NCBI RefSeq assembly: GCF_032854445.1
Contig: NC_088301.1
Coordinates: 37,435,187-37,499,186 of the forward strand
DNA: 64,000 nucleotides
Reading direction: 5' to 3'
Source: Liolophura sinensis
Lineage: Eukaryota > Mollusca > Polyplacophora > Chitonida > Chitonidae
In this document: in pieces, positions 1-33,000 of the stretch
How positions within the stretch are numbered: the first letter of the stretch is position 1
Layout: each line of letters opens with the position of its first letter
Program-made: the position numbers and the translations under genes
Notes under the pieces: model-generated
Told to the model about the DNA's origin: nothing
Seen by the model: the letters and a program-made list of their open reading frames with translations, nothing else
The model's database searches: none

Positions 1-1078
1 GAAGTTTTATTAACATCTTGTTAAATATATAATATCAGAAAAACTTAAGTCCTGGCATCAAAAGTTTGTGCTTTAGAACATACCAAACACTTTTAACGTA
101 CCAAAACCATGAAATACAGTCTGTTATTCACCTAATATTACTGTATTGTAATTCAATACTGCCCAGTTCCTATATCAAATGAATATCTGGAACAACATGG
201 CCCTTGCAGGACATCATTTAAATAAAAGAAGAAATTTTATCCACAAGTATGTTTGTATGTTAAAACAATACAATATTTAGAGAATTACTGTTATGGTTGA
301 AAATTATTAAAAATGACAATGCAGCATTTAAAAACTATATCTTTTCCATAACAAAAATATTTTATGTATTTAATGAGTCACAATGTTTATTTTGAGGTAG
401 TCTGCAATTTGTTTAACCTTTTCAATCTTCTGCATATTTTACACTTATATCCAATTGCCCTCTGCTGTAAGATCTTTTAATGGATCACCTACATTCACTG
501 GGAGCTGAACTTAAATATAACTAATTTTACTCAGTGCATAGCTATATGGATTTTACTTAATAGTGGACTTCTGTTTCCAGCACAATCTTCAAAACAGCCA
601 CTTATCTATAAATTAATGCAAAATCTGGGGACCCGCATATCAATTACCAGGGAAGTCAGGGAGAGGGTTCTTTATATTCTAAAAGTTTAACAGATTTCAG
701 TACTTTACATTATTCATAAACCAACTCCATGAAATGTGTTAAATTACAGAATCCATACCTGGATAAACATCTTAACACCAGACGTACACCATCATTCTTC
801 AAAATAAACTGTTTATTCTGTTTATCTGTAATAAAGAAATAAGCCTTTGACATAAACACTGAATTTATTTCACATTTATAAACAAAGCCATAGACTAACC
901 TTTAACTAGGCCTAATTTGAGTTTTAACCTAATTTGAATTTTAGGTTACAAGGTTTAACTTTCAGCCAATCAGCATTGATTCTGTATCCCTTTAAGTCAA
1001 ATTTTTGCTGAACAATTTCTAGCACATGCAGATGACTCTGACAATGAAACACTATAATCAGATGCTGTGTGGTTTTAC
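1..1078. other. AT-rich non-coding stretch, probable ARMC7 intron
   Basis: No exon-like open frame with splice borders was recognised on either strand. If ARMC7 continues leftward, this is its third intron. The short ORF at 924-1178 on the minus strand is exon 3 read through its donor. Confidence 0.5.
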
Positions 1079-2047
1079 CTAAACACAGGTTGCATACACC
1101 AGCAATTGCAAACTCAACCAGTGTCTCATCAGACTCTTCTAGTGTATCTGAAAAATAAACCATAAATGATAAAATCATTCAGTACCAAAGCCTCAAAAAA
1201 CTCCAACTCCTCTTCTACTGGGTTAGCTTTTTTGGTTCTGAATGTATGCAATTTTAAATACACATGTATGTCTATACATACCGCCATGAATATGTGTACA
1301 TACTCATTGAAAGATAAGGCCAAATGTCTCTGCTAATGTACAAAAGAACAATACCTACTTTCTGAGCCGTCTACGTTACCACCAAATGCCTGTATTCACC
1401 TTAGTGCATTGCCTCCATGAACACATCTACCGTATCTACCTGCCAATATCCCTCCTATCATGCTCAAAAACTGCCGGTTATATGCATATCAAGAAGTGGG
1501 AAGATGATGGGCATGATCTTGGCAGGTACGACCCATGGTATAATACGCCAACGACAAAGCTAGGGCAGTCGGTGGCGAAGCGATTTGGGAGGAAAGTAGG
1601 CTATTAACTTGGTTTATTTGCGTTAGATAAGGCCGTCAGCTTAAAGTCAAACCAACGACGTCAACGACGTCAACGAGCTTGAGTGGCACTGGAGCCTTTC
1701 GGAGCTATACGTACCCAAAAACAGATCGACTACATTCAGCTGCCACATGAATTCGTAGTTGACAGGATCATAAGCAAAATTTGCCAAATTTGCTAACACC
1801 TGGTGCTTGGCATCTGAAAAACAAAATATTAAAGGGTTTAAATATATTTTATCAAAACAAATGCTGTCGGTCTTTCAGTAGATTCGATTATTTCAAGCTG
1901 AAACGATGGATTACCATCACTTGATGAGTCTTGAAATTCCGTCACAAGCGACTGCAGAAAGCTTAGGCGCCCAATTCCATAAGGACCCGTCTTTTTTTGA
2001 AGGTATTCTTTAGTTGAAAACATTGTCAGCGTCTGTTCAGCGGTCAA
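1079..2047 (-). CDS. ARMC7: ARMC7-like armadillo repeat protein, first three coding exons (partial gene)
   Basis: Three minus-strand exons join in frame: 2047-1915 (start ATG at 2047), 1813-1715 and 1147-1079. All have GT/AG borders and all introns are in phase 1. The peptide contains [15 protein letters not shown], then [18 protein letters not shown], then [15 protein letters not shown], which I recognise as the start of ARMC7, a small (~200 residue) armadillo-repeat protein. ARMC7 is poorly characterised; a link to the spliceosome has been reported, which I recall but cannot check. About 100 C-terminal residues are expected, but I found no matching exon in 1-1078, so the rest probably lies left of the window. 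The gene is divergent to the AMPK alpha gene, with 522 bp between the two ATGs, so they probably share a promoter region. The start was chosen because it is the first Met of an open exon ending in a good donor. Confidence 0.85.
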
Positions 2048-2460
2048 GCCGCATGGTGCGCCCCATTTGTTTACGGGCTACACAATTTCAACCTTCTTTA
2101 CCAAAGAGCTACAATTTAGGGGTCTGTGCTAAATTAACTAAAAAGAGACTCTTGTTTAATGGTTTACCTTAATGTCGCCAGTATGTTGTTATTTCTCATG
2201 ATGAATTTGGAAAACATTCTTTAAGTCTGTGACTATATTTTTGCTAGATGTGAGAGTTCCATTTTGTAACATGATTTTTCAAACACAGTGTTAGTGCACA
2301 GTGCCCCTTGCTTAAACTAGGTCATGGAGAACGCGGCGTTTTCTTCCTGTTCATTTCCAGTAAATGCATAAATGTCTGAAGCAGAGTTACATGAGTCAAA
2401 TCCTCAACAAGTTTCGTATGTACAGTAGATAATACGTCATTTTTGTATCACACGGGCACT

Positions 2461-23086
<20,626 letters not shown>

Positions 23087-25150
23087 TCTGGCGAAATATG
23101 CTCTTCTGTATGTAGACAAGGAACTGTGTATTTTTTTTTTTATCTTTGTCAAGTCCCATGAATGTCAGGTCAAACATGTACATGCATAAAGAAAAGTCAT
23201 TTGTATGGCTGTTGTTGAAAAAGGCAACCAAGAAATTTGTTGTAGATTAACAATTAATCAGTGCAGTTCCTTTACTGATATTTTGTCTTACGCTGATGAT
23301 GATCATTGTTTGTGCTGTAAACCTAATGTTTTTTGCTATGTGCAGTTAGAAAACTTATGCAGCTGCTATGCTATAGGTCAACACGGTTCACTTTGATACA
23401 TGTGCTTAGATAGTGAAATGTATAGATAAAAGATGAATGTTGAAAATTTTTTCATTTTGGTGCCATACCATAATGTGGCAGAAATGTTTAATAACAAAGT
23501 TTTCAGTTTCATCTGCAGTACCAGCAGAGCTTTCATGGTTAATGATAGATGTATTTAAAAAATGTCTGTTTCTTTTTTAGAAATTTTCAGATGTATTTCG
23601 GAGAAATTAATGGGTAGAAGTGTTTTATAACTTATTAATTTGATATTTTCAGGAGAGAATATTCAATTGGTGTTATTATACAAAGAAATTAGGCTAAGAC
23701 ATTGTGTCAAGCCTCTGTGTAGAAGTAAAAGTCACACAAGAATTGTATTGAGTATCTTACAGTAAATGGGCAAACACAAAAATGCCTTACCCAAAAAAGT
23801 TGAATGAAAAATATGTGTATGATTGCTTTTATACTACATTGTATTCAAATTGTGTATTAGCAGATTTTAACTGATGTCTAGTTAATGCTTTATTTTTTTG
23901 TGGAGTCATCTCATCATCTCAGCATAAGCAGTTGTTATACCAGTAGTTTGAAACAGGTAAATGTTCACATACTTTATAATCTAAGCAATTTAGGTATCTG
24001 AAATTGGAGATATATAGCTGTATTTTCTCAGATTTGTAACCTGATTACAGATATCGTAACTGTATTTGTGGGACTGGATGCAGCCCTTTTCTCAGACTGT
24101 CAAACCTGGAACAGCATATATCAAAACATAATTGGACAAATTTTGTGATGGGAGCCCTTTCTTGTTTGTTTTTTGTTTGTTTGTTTTTTTTTTTTTTGGA
24201 AATTGAAAGAAGCATGACAAATGTTGCATAAGTGGGTATAATTCCAACAGGGAAATTTACAATGTACTAAAACAACTTGAAGCTATAAAGCTTAAGCATT
24301 AGCCATTCAATGCAGGTTTTATGTTTTAAAAAACAAGTATAAAGTGCTATTTAACTGTTATGTAAAACTTCTCTGTGATTGTTTAGTTCTCTGGGACTTG
24401 ATAAATCATTGACCCCATTACACGGGGCAAAATGACCTGTTTGCATTTGTAGGTCAATGTATATTTCTGCGTCAGTATACATTTGTACATTTTATCTGAG
24501 ACTCATTCCAAGAGCTCAAGTTCTGAAGGACATAAATATAGCAGTTAGAAAATTGTGTTATCAGGAAATCTGTGTGTATCTTTGGGCACATGTTGAAGGA
24601 GTATGTGGTTTTACTAACTTGAGGCTTGGGTTCAGCTTTCTCATGGCCAGGTTTGTAGTCCTTTGTTGATGCAGGGTATTTGTTCTTCTCCCACCACAAG
24701 AAAGCTGGCTAGGAAAGATGTTGAAAAAGGTGGTGCCTTGTACAACGCAATGCATTAGTTTAAGTACAGAATGAAATACTCCATGAAAATGTCATATTTT
24801 CCATTCTTTACAGTTCAAGTTCATGCCACAGGTCAACAAAATTTAGCCCTGTAAGAGGTGGACCGATCATAAAAAAACATATGTAAATTATTTATCAGAA
24901 ATAACTGGATTGGTACAGTTATTATAACATGTTCTGTTAGGTAATTAGTTTGAAACTTAGTTAAAATGTATTGGGAAGTGAAGATACTATATTGTACATG
25001 TATTAGTGTATATTGTACAGCATTAATACACATTCGCCAATATACAACCAAATCTTCATTGTTTTTGTTGTCAAAGCTTATCGGGTATACAGCATAGGAT
25101 TAAAACATCTACTTGTGTGAAGGATGATGCATATTGTTATCCTAAGCATG
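23087..25150 (+). other. AMPK 3' UTR and intergenic sequence
   Basis: AT-rich non-coding sequence after the AMPK stop at 23086. I saw no canonical AATAAA close to the stop; a CATAAA variant lies at 23185-23190. A T/GTTT-rich tract is at 24160-24200. The small ORFs on both strands are unconvincing. Confidence 0.5.
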
Positions 25151-25152
25151 TT

Positions 25153-25778
25153 TCAACGAAGACTGTGCCATTTATACACTTGATGATGTTTGAACTCTCT
25201 GTCACTGTTATAATTGTTAGAGGATAATGCACAGTGAACTTTGAATACCGTAAATGTTTTAGTGGTGAAAGGCGAAGCGTCCAGTGGGTGTCTTGTTGCG
25301 TGACGTGTGATGTTAACGTAGTGAAATACCCTAAAATCGATCCTGAAACAGAATCCACCGTATTTCGCGCTCAATCGCTCTTCCGACTCCCCAAGAATTC
25401 CAACCAAAATTATGTTACCCGCTGTATCCATGTCCTCCTTGGTTACACCATCCAGGGTGTAGAAAATACTGTGTGTAAGTCGCCCTTGGTCAAGTCATGG
25501 TTTCTTCCCGTTTGAGGTATAGATTCTAGTTTCCTTCATTTTGTCTTCCTGGAGTGGGCTTTTCTCCTCCAAGTTCTGAAATTCTGGTTTCCCTCGTGTT
25601 GTTTCTGGAATCTCATACCAAAGAATAATTTTTTTTACTGAATGCTTGTCATTGCCTCTGTCGATGGCAGTATTATTGTGTTCACGGATGATATATTCCG
25701 GATGCATATGTACACTTGGCGTTTCGCTATGAAAACCAACGCCCACTTTGACAGTGATATTATTTACTAAACGAAAAG
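25153..25778 (-). pseudogene. Unidentified coding-like segment with one in-frame stop
   Basis: On the minus strand a strong acceptor, a 15-base T tract followed by CAG ending at 25779, opens a frame that runs to 25153. It is broken only by a TGA at 25495-25497. The peptide before the stop includes NNITVKVGVGFHSETP and KKIILWYEIPETTRGKPEF; after it come HSIFYTLDGVTKEDMDTAG and LGESEERLSAKYGGFCFRI. A candidate donor (AGG then GTATTT) is near 25330. Base composition is richer in GC than its surroundings. I do not recognise the family. It could be an exon of an unknown gene, a decayed gene copy or chance; the acceptor and the protein-like composition argue against chance. Confidence 0.4.
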
Positions 25779-26370
25779 CTGAAAAAAAAAAAAAAAGAAA
25801 ATGAAAACATCATACATGCTCCATTTATTTCTAAATCCCACTCAAAGTTTCAAGGTGATGTGGTTTTCTTCCTCACGTTATTTCGTCTATGTTGTGATCA
25901 GTCGAAGGTCAGCGGAGCCACAAAACTTCCTCCAAAATGTCACCGGAGTGAACCGGATTGTACATCACAACATACGTTTATCAGAGATATCTTTCTCAAC
26001 CTCCGCCGTTGCTGTAGTCTTTATTTATTTATTTATTGGATTGTTCAACCTTGTACTCAAGAATTTTTCAATTCATGCGATGGCGATTATTATGGCTGAA
26101 GGAAATCAAACTGCCTGGGGTATGCTGCAGTTTCATGTGAGAATGCTTGTCGCATGTGTGGTACGATAGTTTTCTAGGGGCAAGACGGGTTTATTCAAGC
26201 CCCTTGTGTGTGCAGTAGTTTTTATATCAGCGTATTAAACCCGTAAGCTGAAAAAAGTTGTTGGAATGGTTCATGGGTTATCGAGACATACTCGTTTTCT
26301 CCTCGTCAGTGTATAGTTAATGGATGGGATATGCCATCTTCTACGTCCGGAACCTTTAGTTTCGTTGTGA

Positions 26371-26918
26371 TTAAGTTTTTATCCAATCAAGAAGCCTATT
26401 ATTACTGTAAATTTTGCAGATTTGAGACGTATTAATTTCCTTAATTGTTAATCTGTGTCCTTGTCTGGTTAACTTTTGTAATGATTTGACTGTGTCGATT
26501 ATAACCGATGCCTTGTTTGTATATGACTTTGTATATGGTTGTATAAAAATTGTTTCATTTTTAGGAAACGTCTGGTGATAATCCACTCTTAAAGCATATT
26601 GCATGGCCTTTGCTTTGGTGTTCCCGTTTGGATGATTGTTCCACGATTTATTTGGGTAACCCGGGCTTCTTCAGGAACAGAATCAGATATTGCCCATAGT
26701 CTTCGTTAATACTGGGTCATGGGCATCCTTTTTAATCCAAAGGGTTTGTCTCGAAGACAGCATGACATTCGCCTGAGGAAGAAGTTTCTCCTCGTTTCGA
26801 ACCCTAATAACAGCTGATTTGACTGTGGCTTTAACGCAGGGATTTGTCAGTTCTTTGGCACGATACGGTTGTTTCCTTCTGGCTATGCCTGGTTTCCTCC
26901 ATCCCCGAGATATTAGTA
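26371..26918 (-). pseudogene. Unidentified coding-like segments, same frame as the block at 25.2-25.8 kb
   Basis: Reading the minus strand from about 26918, the frame is open through RRKQPYRAKELTNPCVKATV and LLPQANVMLSSRQTLW to a TGA at about 26686. After a second stop it opens again (RSPGYPNKSWNNHPNG, FPKNETIFIQPYTKSY, KSLQKLTRQGHRLTIKEI) until 26371. Both parts share the frame of 25153-25778. The stretch LLPQANVMLSSRQTLW is faintly like a carboxypeptidase-regulatory-like beta-sandwich, but that is a guess. No start codon or clear splice pair was found. Possibly a decayed gene or retroelement. Confidence 0.3.
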
Positions 26919-26949
26919 TAATATAGTACTATAGGAGAGATGACTACGT

Positions 26950-27716
26950 CTAGATGACAAACTAATACGGGACGGAAAGCCCGATATGGAACCCGACCGT
27001 ACTGGTACGGGAAAGAAGCCCATCTAAGGTGAGCTACTTATATTAGTGCAGAAAGGAAACCCGACAATACAATATTTCAGGACCGAGACTTGGATTATTA
27101 TGGTTCTTCTATTAAGTATACTTGGGTTAGATAGAAGAGTTGTTTGAAGTTTATGGTCGTGATTTTTTGTTATGGCACTCATAGAATACAATGAAGGCAC
27201 ATTTTAACAACAGAAAATTGGTAAATATTTCCCCGAAGATAAAAGTAAAAGAAAAGATTTTTATCCTGTTAACATCCATGTTAAATTATCCCTTTCACTT
27301 TCCCTGCGTACAGTCTTTCGAGGGGAGGATAAGAACCTTTTCTAGTCTCTGACTTCATGTTCTTAGCATTGCGAGTGGAACTAACGTTATTTAAGTATGC
27401 ATCTCTGCTAAATTATGGCGGAAATGGCGTCACTAAGCTTTACAGCAACTGGAGCAACTCGGCACATATTTTCACCAGGTAACAAGAACATCGTCATCAT
27501 GGTTACATGCCAAATATTGCAGCTCTTTGCTCATCGATGGAAAAAGCTCTAAAGTACCTGAATAGCTGCACGAATATCATTCATTTATCAGTCAAAGAAG
27601 TGTTCATTCCAACACGTTGTTATTTATGCTTGTAGTTGTTTTATTCAGTTAATAAATAAATAGACAAAAAAAAAACACACACACACATGATGAAAATGTT
27701 TACAAAGACTTTACAT
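26950..27716. other. Intergenic, no gene seen
   Basis: Contains a locally repetitive GGGAC/CCCG-rich stretch (about 26965-27030) and the 3' flank of the lipoprotein gene. No supported coding region. Confidence 0.5.
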
Positions 27717-27722
27717 TTTATT
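27666..27722 (-). terminator. Poly(A) signal and GU-rich downstream element of the lipoprotein gene
   Basis: TTTATT at 27717-27722 reads AATAAA on the minus strand, about 187 nt after the stop at 27909. Some 30 nt further on, the CA repeat at about 27675-27688 reads as TGTGTGTGTG followed by T9, a textbook GU/U-rich downstream element. Cleavage is therefore expected near 27695-27705. Confidence 0.7.
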
Positions 27723-27908
27723 ACAGTAAATTCGACAATGGATTTTTTACAACGTACAATTACATTTGTTCTTGCATTGAGTTTTTGACATGGAATATCA
27801 TAGACTTAAACATGACAATTTAAAAAAACACGTAAAAAAAAACATTCAGAAAAGTACTATGTTTAATCATAGGAATTATTTTGTGAGATCTTGCTTGTTC
27901 GTTGGTAC

Positions 27909-30001
27909 TCATTGGTTCTTCACATTCAGGTATGCCTAAAGGACAAAATAAAACATCAATACGTAAGTAAGATGACAGTCATATAGAACAGACTACCCGG
28001 TATATACGCGGAATAAATAATTCATATCCATGTAGTTCTTGGGAAAGATTTCGTTATTTACTGACCAATGTATGAGTCCACTCAAACAAGGTAAAAATAA
28101 ACTATACCGAAAAAAAATAAGTTTGAGTGTATGCTTGTGAAGATATAACTTTCTTCTATTTTGAGCTCTTAATTTCATTATACCTATTGAAAATATCACC
28201 TGCAATTCAAAGAATATGACTACATTTTTTAAACATTCTTCCCATTTTCGATTTAAAATTTAGATTCCTAACTTATGGAAACTATACCTTCAGTTGCTGA
28301 CCGATGTCATCATCGGAACCAGGAATGTTGTAGATTGGTCGGGTTTCTTGGCGGCTGTTCGGCATCAAGGACTGGATGGCTGATGTGTAGGCTGAGGATT
28401 TGCCGCATCGTGTGCACACGGAGAGACCTACTCCATTGTCGTCGGCTTGGCATTTGCATTCCTGGCAGCTCATTGGTTGGGCTGACTGGGCGATCTGACT
28501 AGACCATACTTCGCGGAAGGATTTCTGCATCCGTTGGCGTCCTTGTGTTAGTCTGGCATGGTTAAACATTGTACCCTTGGTGCTCTGTGAGAGGGATACG
28601 CAGTTATCCGTTGGTACCCTTAGTTCACCCAACAGTTTGGAATCGCCACCCTTCTCTCCTCGTTTGCGTTTGTATGTGTAGGCTCCATCTTTGTCAATAC
28701 CTGAGGTAAAAACAAGGAAATCAGAAATCTGACACCTTGCAATATATTGCCACAACAATTCATATTTCTTCAACAAAAGAATTACCTGGCGTTCTAACGT
28801 AATAACTGAAGCAGAGTAGTATAACACAGATGGTTTGAATGATAGAAGTATATGTTGGTCCGAAAATTAAGTATACACTGTGTAAATATAAACACAGATG
28901 TGCTTGTTAGGAAAAGCGTAGTTACCAAAAACGTTGGTGCTCTTTGGACTTTTGTTTGACCTGAACTCGAAGTCGTGCTCAATCAGGAGATGAAGGTTGA
29001 TTCCTCTCTCCTGGAGTAGTTCTTTGATTTCCGCATGGCTTGTTTCGGTTTCTTCACAAGATGAACAGGGCATCAGCACAATGCTCTTGGACACACCAGC
29101 CCGGAATGGATAGTTGGCGGCGAACTTCACGGCCCCAAGTACGTCAGTGTTCTCACCAGGCTTGTCAAATCTCAAGGAATAGACTCCAACTCCGAAGCGT
29201 CTGGCATCATTCATGATCTGTCCATCGATTGTATGCGTGTGGACTTCATCACAGGCTTCTCCACCGCCATATCCGACGAGTCCGAATCTGTTTCCAGTCA
29301 AACCTACAAAACCATCGTAAGTCGTAACTGCATGACATTTGTGAATTCTATTTTTATAAAGCGCCGAGGTTAAAACGAGGAGAAGATTTCTATTCTTTGG
29401 GGGTAAGGAGAAATATCTACAGACATGGTCCAAATTTGTTCAAACAACAACCGCGCGAAGGCTGTGCTATACAGTCGGGATAAATACTTACCGTTGGTCC
29501 TGAGAGCCGACTCAATGGATAGTGCCAAGCTTTGCAGTTCTGCGGCTGCTTCTTTGTTGCACTCTTTCTCCTCAATAACGAAGACAACGTCGGCTGATTG
29601 TGGGGCGGCGAGTGTGTCCTGTGACAGAATCAAGTCATCTTCAGGACCGTAGAAACCGCCCCTGGGCCCTTCACAGCGAACTGGTGAAAAACAAAACACA
29701 CACACATTGATGTAGCGGTACGTAATGCGATGTGAATTTGAGCTAACTGTGTAGAATTCTCATAATTTTAAGGTAGTATATAGTATGTCAAGATATACAA
29801 GATATATACAAAATATTTAAAAAAGATGGATTTATGCCCTTACCGATGCAAACACTTACCACATTCGACTGGAATTGTGAGCGGAACGCCTTCTAGGCTG
29901 CACTCGCGGATATACTGGGCTGTCGCATTGCAAGCAGACCACTGGGTTACTTCTACCATGTGATCTTCCATACATTTGGCCATAGCTGCCATTGGTTCCA
30001 C
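27909..30001 (-). other. C-terminal VWA-like, cysteine-bearing tail of the lipoprotein (exons 31-35)
   Basis: Residues 4070-4451. A short Cys module (ECSLEGVPLTIPVEC) leads into SADVVFVIEEKEC, then RFGLVGYGGGEACDEVH, ARRFGVGVYSLRF and VLGAVKFAANYPFRAGV. Strand order and the DVVFVI / GxGVYS patterns are VWA-like, but the MIDAS DxSxS is absent (VIEEKEC instead). Next come FEFRSNKSPKSTNVFG and a CxxCxC...CxxC cluster (SCQECKC, VCTRCGKSS). The last exon codes only eight residues (AYLNVKNQ). Confidence 0.65.
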
Positions 30002-33000
30002 CTTTTCAGAATGAATTAAGTCAATTAATTTTATTCGAATAGAAATATCTAAGATGTTGAGATTATTAGTAAATTTCATACGAAACATACAAAGGTGAAT
30101 TGTTTCAATCTTCGTTGAGAGGCATCTGTATACCATTCGATCATAATTTCCAAAACAACGTTTGTCACAAGCTGTAGGCTATGTATCTAGTAAGAAATTA
30201 GGCTACATAAGTAAAAATACCTTACCAGGTTAAAGCAATGTCGGTATGGAGAAGAGCGATCTTGGAAAAGACTCTTGCATTTTTGGTAGCCAGGCTGATC
30301 TTCCGCGATAATCGCTGGTTTGGCGAAGTTATGGCTCGTACGACAAGACCCAGCTACTTCCCAGCTGTCCGCAAAGGCCTCGATGTCGTCTGTAATCTCG
30401 TGGGATGACGTCACCACATCGTTGAAGGGCTCATTGTCGTAAGTACCGAAGAGTCCAGCAGTTTTACCGAAGTACCAGCCACTGATGGTCACCGTGTAAA
30501 TGTCATGGGCTAGGTCACACTCAACTTCCAATCCATTTCCGCTGTCCACTCGGATCAAACTACCGTCTCTTTTCACAGTGGTGGATGCAAACGCATAAGG
30601 CAGTTCCTGGGAACGTCCATCCACGTGAATCTGAAACAAGCCATAAACATGGATTACTTTGCCCCATGACATGCTTTTTGAGCCAATGGGTTGTTAGACA
30701 TTTTTCTATCTTTTATCTCAAGATATAACGTCATGAAACTTACAATGTGGCGAAAAATCAATATAGATGAGTCACATTTACCTTGTAATCTGGGAAAATG
30801 TTGATGTTCTTGGTCCCAGTAGTGATGGTCAGTGACCTCTTGCGGAAGTCCGCCCAGCCACCTTCGTAGTTGAGGATAACGGAAAAGTTTCCATCCATAA
30901 AGTCATGAGCAAGGACGTAGCTGCACAGACCGGCGAAGTCAAAATGGCTACCATCGAAGGTAGTGAAATGCTGTTTTCCGGAGATGGAGGCATGGGCTGC
31001 AAAAGAAAATGGAAATTCACAGAATTACCAGATAAAGTAGCACAAGTAGTTACATTAAAGGCTATTTGACCGTCCATTAGTCATGTTTGGCATTGCATTT
31101 AAAAATTCAAATTCCTTTTCAGTTATAAGAAAAACTGAGATGGTTATAAAAACTCATTTCAAACATAAACGCCAGTGGTAGCTTTATAACTCTCATTCAT
31201 GGTACTGACATCACTTGATAATGGAATACCGACTTAATCACCTTTGAATGGTGGAACCCAGTTAGTTATATCCGTTGACGGCTTCAGGCTGTAGTAAGCA
31301 TCGTAAATGCTGAAGTTCCTGGATGGGATGTAAGAGTTGGCGAACTTTTTGTAAGTCCTGATGTATTTTGGAAGGCTGGTATCAGGGACTTCACGAAGAG
31401 ACTTGACAGCGACAGGCAGGAATATCTCGAGCTGGATTTCACCGCGCTGAGGATCGTAGACGATAACTCTGGATTTGTCCAGGTTGAGGATACTATCGCG
31501 GATATCCTTGATTTCCTCAGATATCAGCTCCCGCACATTTTCCACCAAGGATTTGGCCAACTGTACTACATTTTCTTCCACCTCCCAGTAGTTGTATGCC
31601 CATTTACCCTGTGTAAGAAACAATACATGAACATAGCGAAGTACTAGTGTGTTCTGCATAACATTTTACGAAGTATCCGACCATTAATTATAAGGTGTGA
31701 AAATGTAAACAGCACTCATACCTGTTGATACACTTCGTTGGCCAACTGCTGCACTTGGCGAACTTCGTCACGTTTGCTGATGTCAGAAATTGTCTCAGCC
31801 ACTTTACGATGGACTTTATCAACGATAGATGCGTATTTCTCTCCAACTAGGCTACTGTACGTCTTCACAGAGCTATGCAGTTTACGGCTCAATTGCTTAA
31901 TGTTTTCAGTGTTGGGCAATTCGGGGATTTTGGATATCAGATCAGAGTATTGCCTTCTGATGTACTGTACTCGTTGGTTGTTGAGAAGGCGATCACCTAG
32001 GTCTGAAAGTTAAAGAACCAGGTAGGTAAATCTTGGTCAATGAATAAAGTAAAACAGAATCATGTTAAGATCATAACATTTTAACTGACATAAAAAGAAT
32101 AATTTACGTTAACTTCGCGCATAATCTACATGTATGTAAAAATAAGGTTCACCATAAATGAAGACTACAGGAGGATACAAGTGACGACTCACCACTAAAA
32201 AAACTTCTGGCATGTCTGATAGAGGATCTATACTTGGCCTCGGCTTGAGAATAGTGGTAAACGGCAGTCTGTGCCAGCCCTTCGATCTCCTCCACCACTG
32301 TTCTCACGACCTCTTCAACGAAGTGTTCTACATCGGCATAGTATTCCTGAAAATCAGTCATACATAAGTTACATACGTATAACAATGCAATGCTATTGGC
32401 AAAGGCATTGAAACGTTACAGCCGTTCATGTTTTCTTTTGCATTATTAAAATCCTTTCTCTTTCCATGTAAATATTACACATTTCTCACAAGCTGGATTT
32501 TACCTTTAGTAATTCAACTGAAGTCTCCAAAATCTCCTCATATCGAAGTGATCCACGATTTACACTGCTCCAGATCTCGTGAATTTTCCTTCTAGCCTCA
32601 TCGTAGTTCCTGGACATTTCCAGAATTGTTTCATCCGCAAGTTTCCTAAGAAAATTAAAGGAAACAATTACTCTCACGAAAACTGCGAAAGAAAGAGAAA
32701 ATTTAGGTGAAAACAAGTTAGCATAAAAATTTTCCTAGACACACTTGGGTAACTAAACACTGACTTACATAATTATGTCAATTGCTTTTTGAACAGCTTC
32801 CAAAGCCTCTCTCAAGCCAAGCTCATTAAGTTCCTGTAAAAGTCTGGCCAGTTCTAGATCAACAGCGGTCCACTCTCTGTCTATCAGTTCAAGGACAGGC
32901 TCTATGTCTTGACGGATATCTCGGGATATCAGACGTTGACGGTTGTCCCAAGCCCGTGCTATATCTCTGACGCTTTCTCGGATAGATGAGCCCAGTCTGT

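Noticed and set aside
1386-1607. 73-codon plus-strand ORF left of AMPK
   Set aside because: It lies in the ARMC7 intron between exons 2 and 3, with no homology and no splice context.
1649-1673. Short tandem CGACGTCAA motif resembling repeated CRE half sites
   Set aside because: Only two units, within an ARMC7 intron; too little to call regulatory.
28275-29652. Plus-strand ORFs at 28275-28502 and 29425-29652
   Set aside because: They lie opposite well-supported lipoprotein exons 32 and 34.
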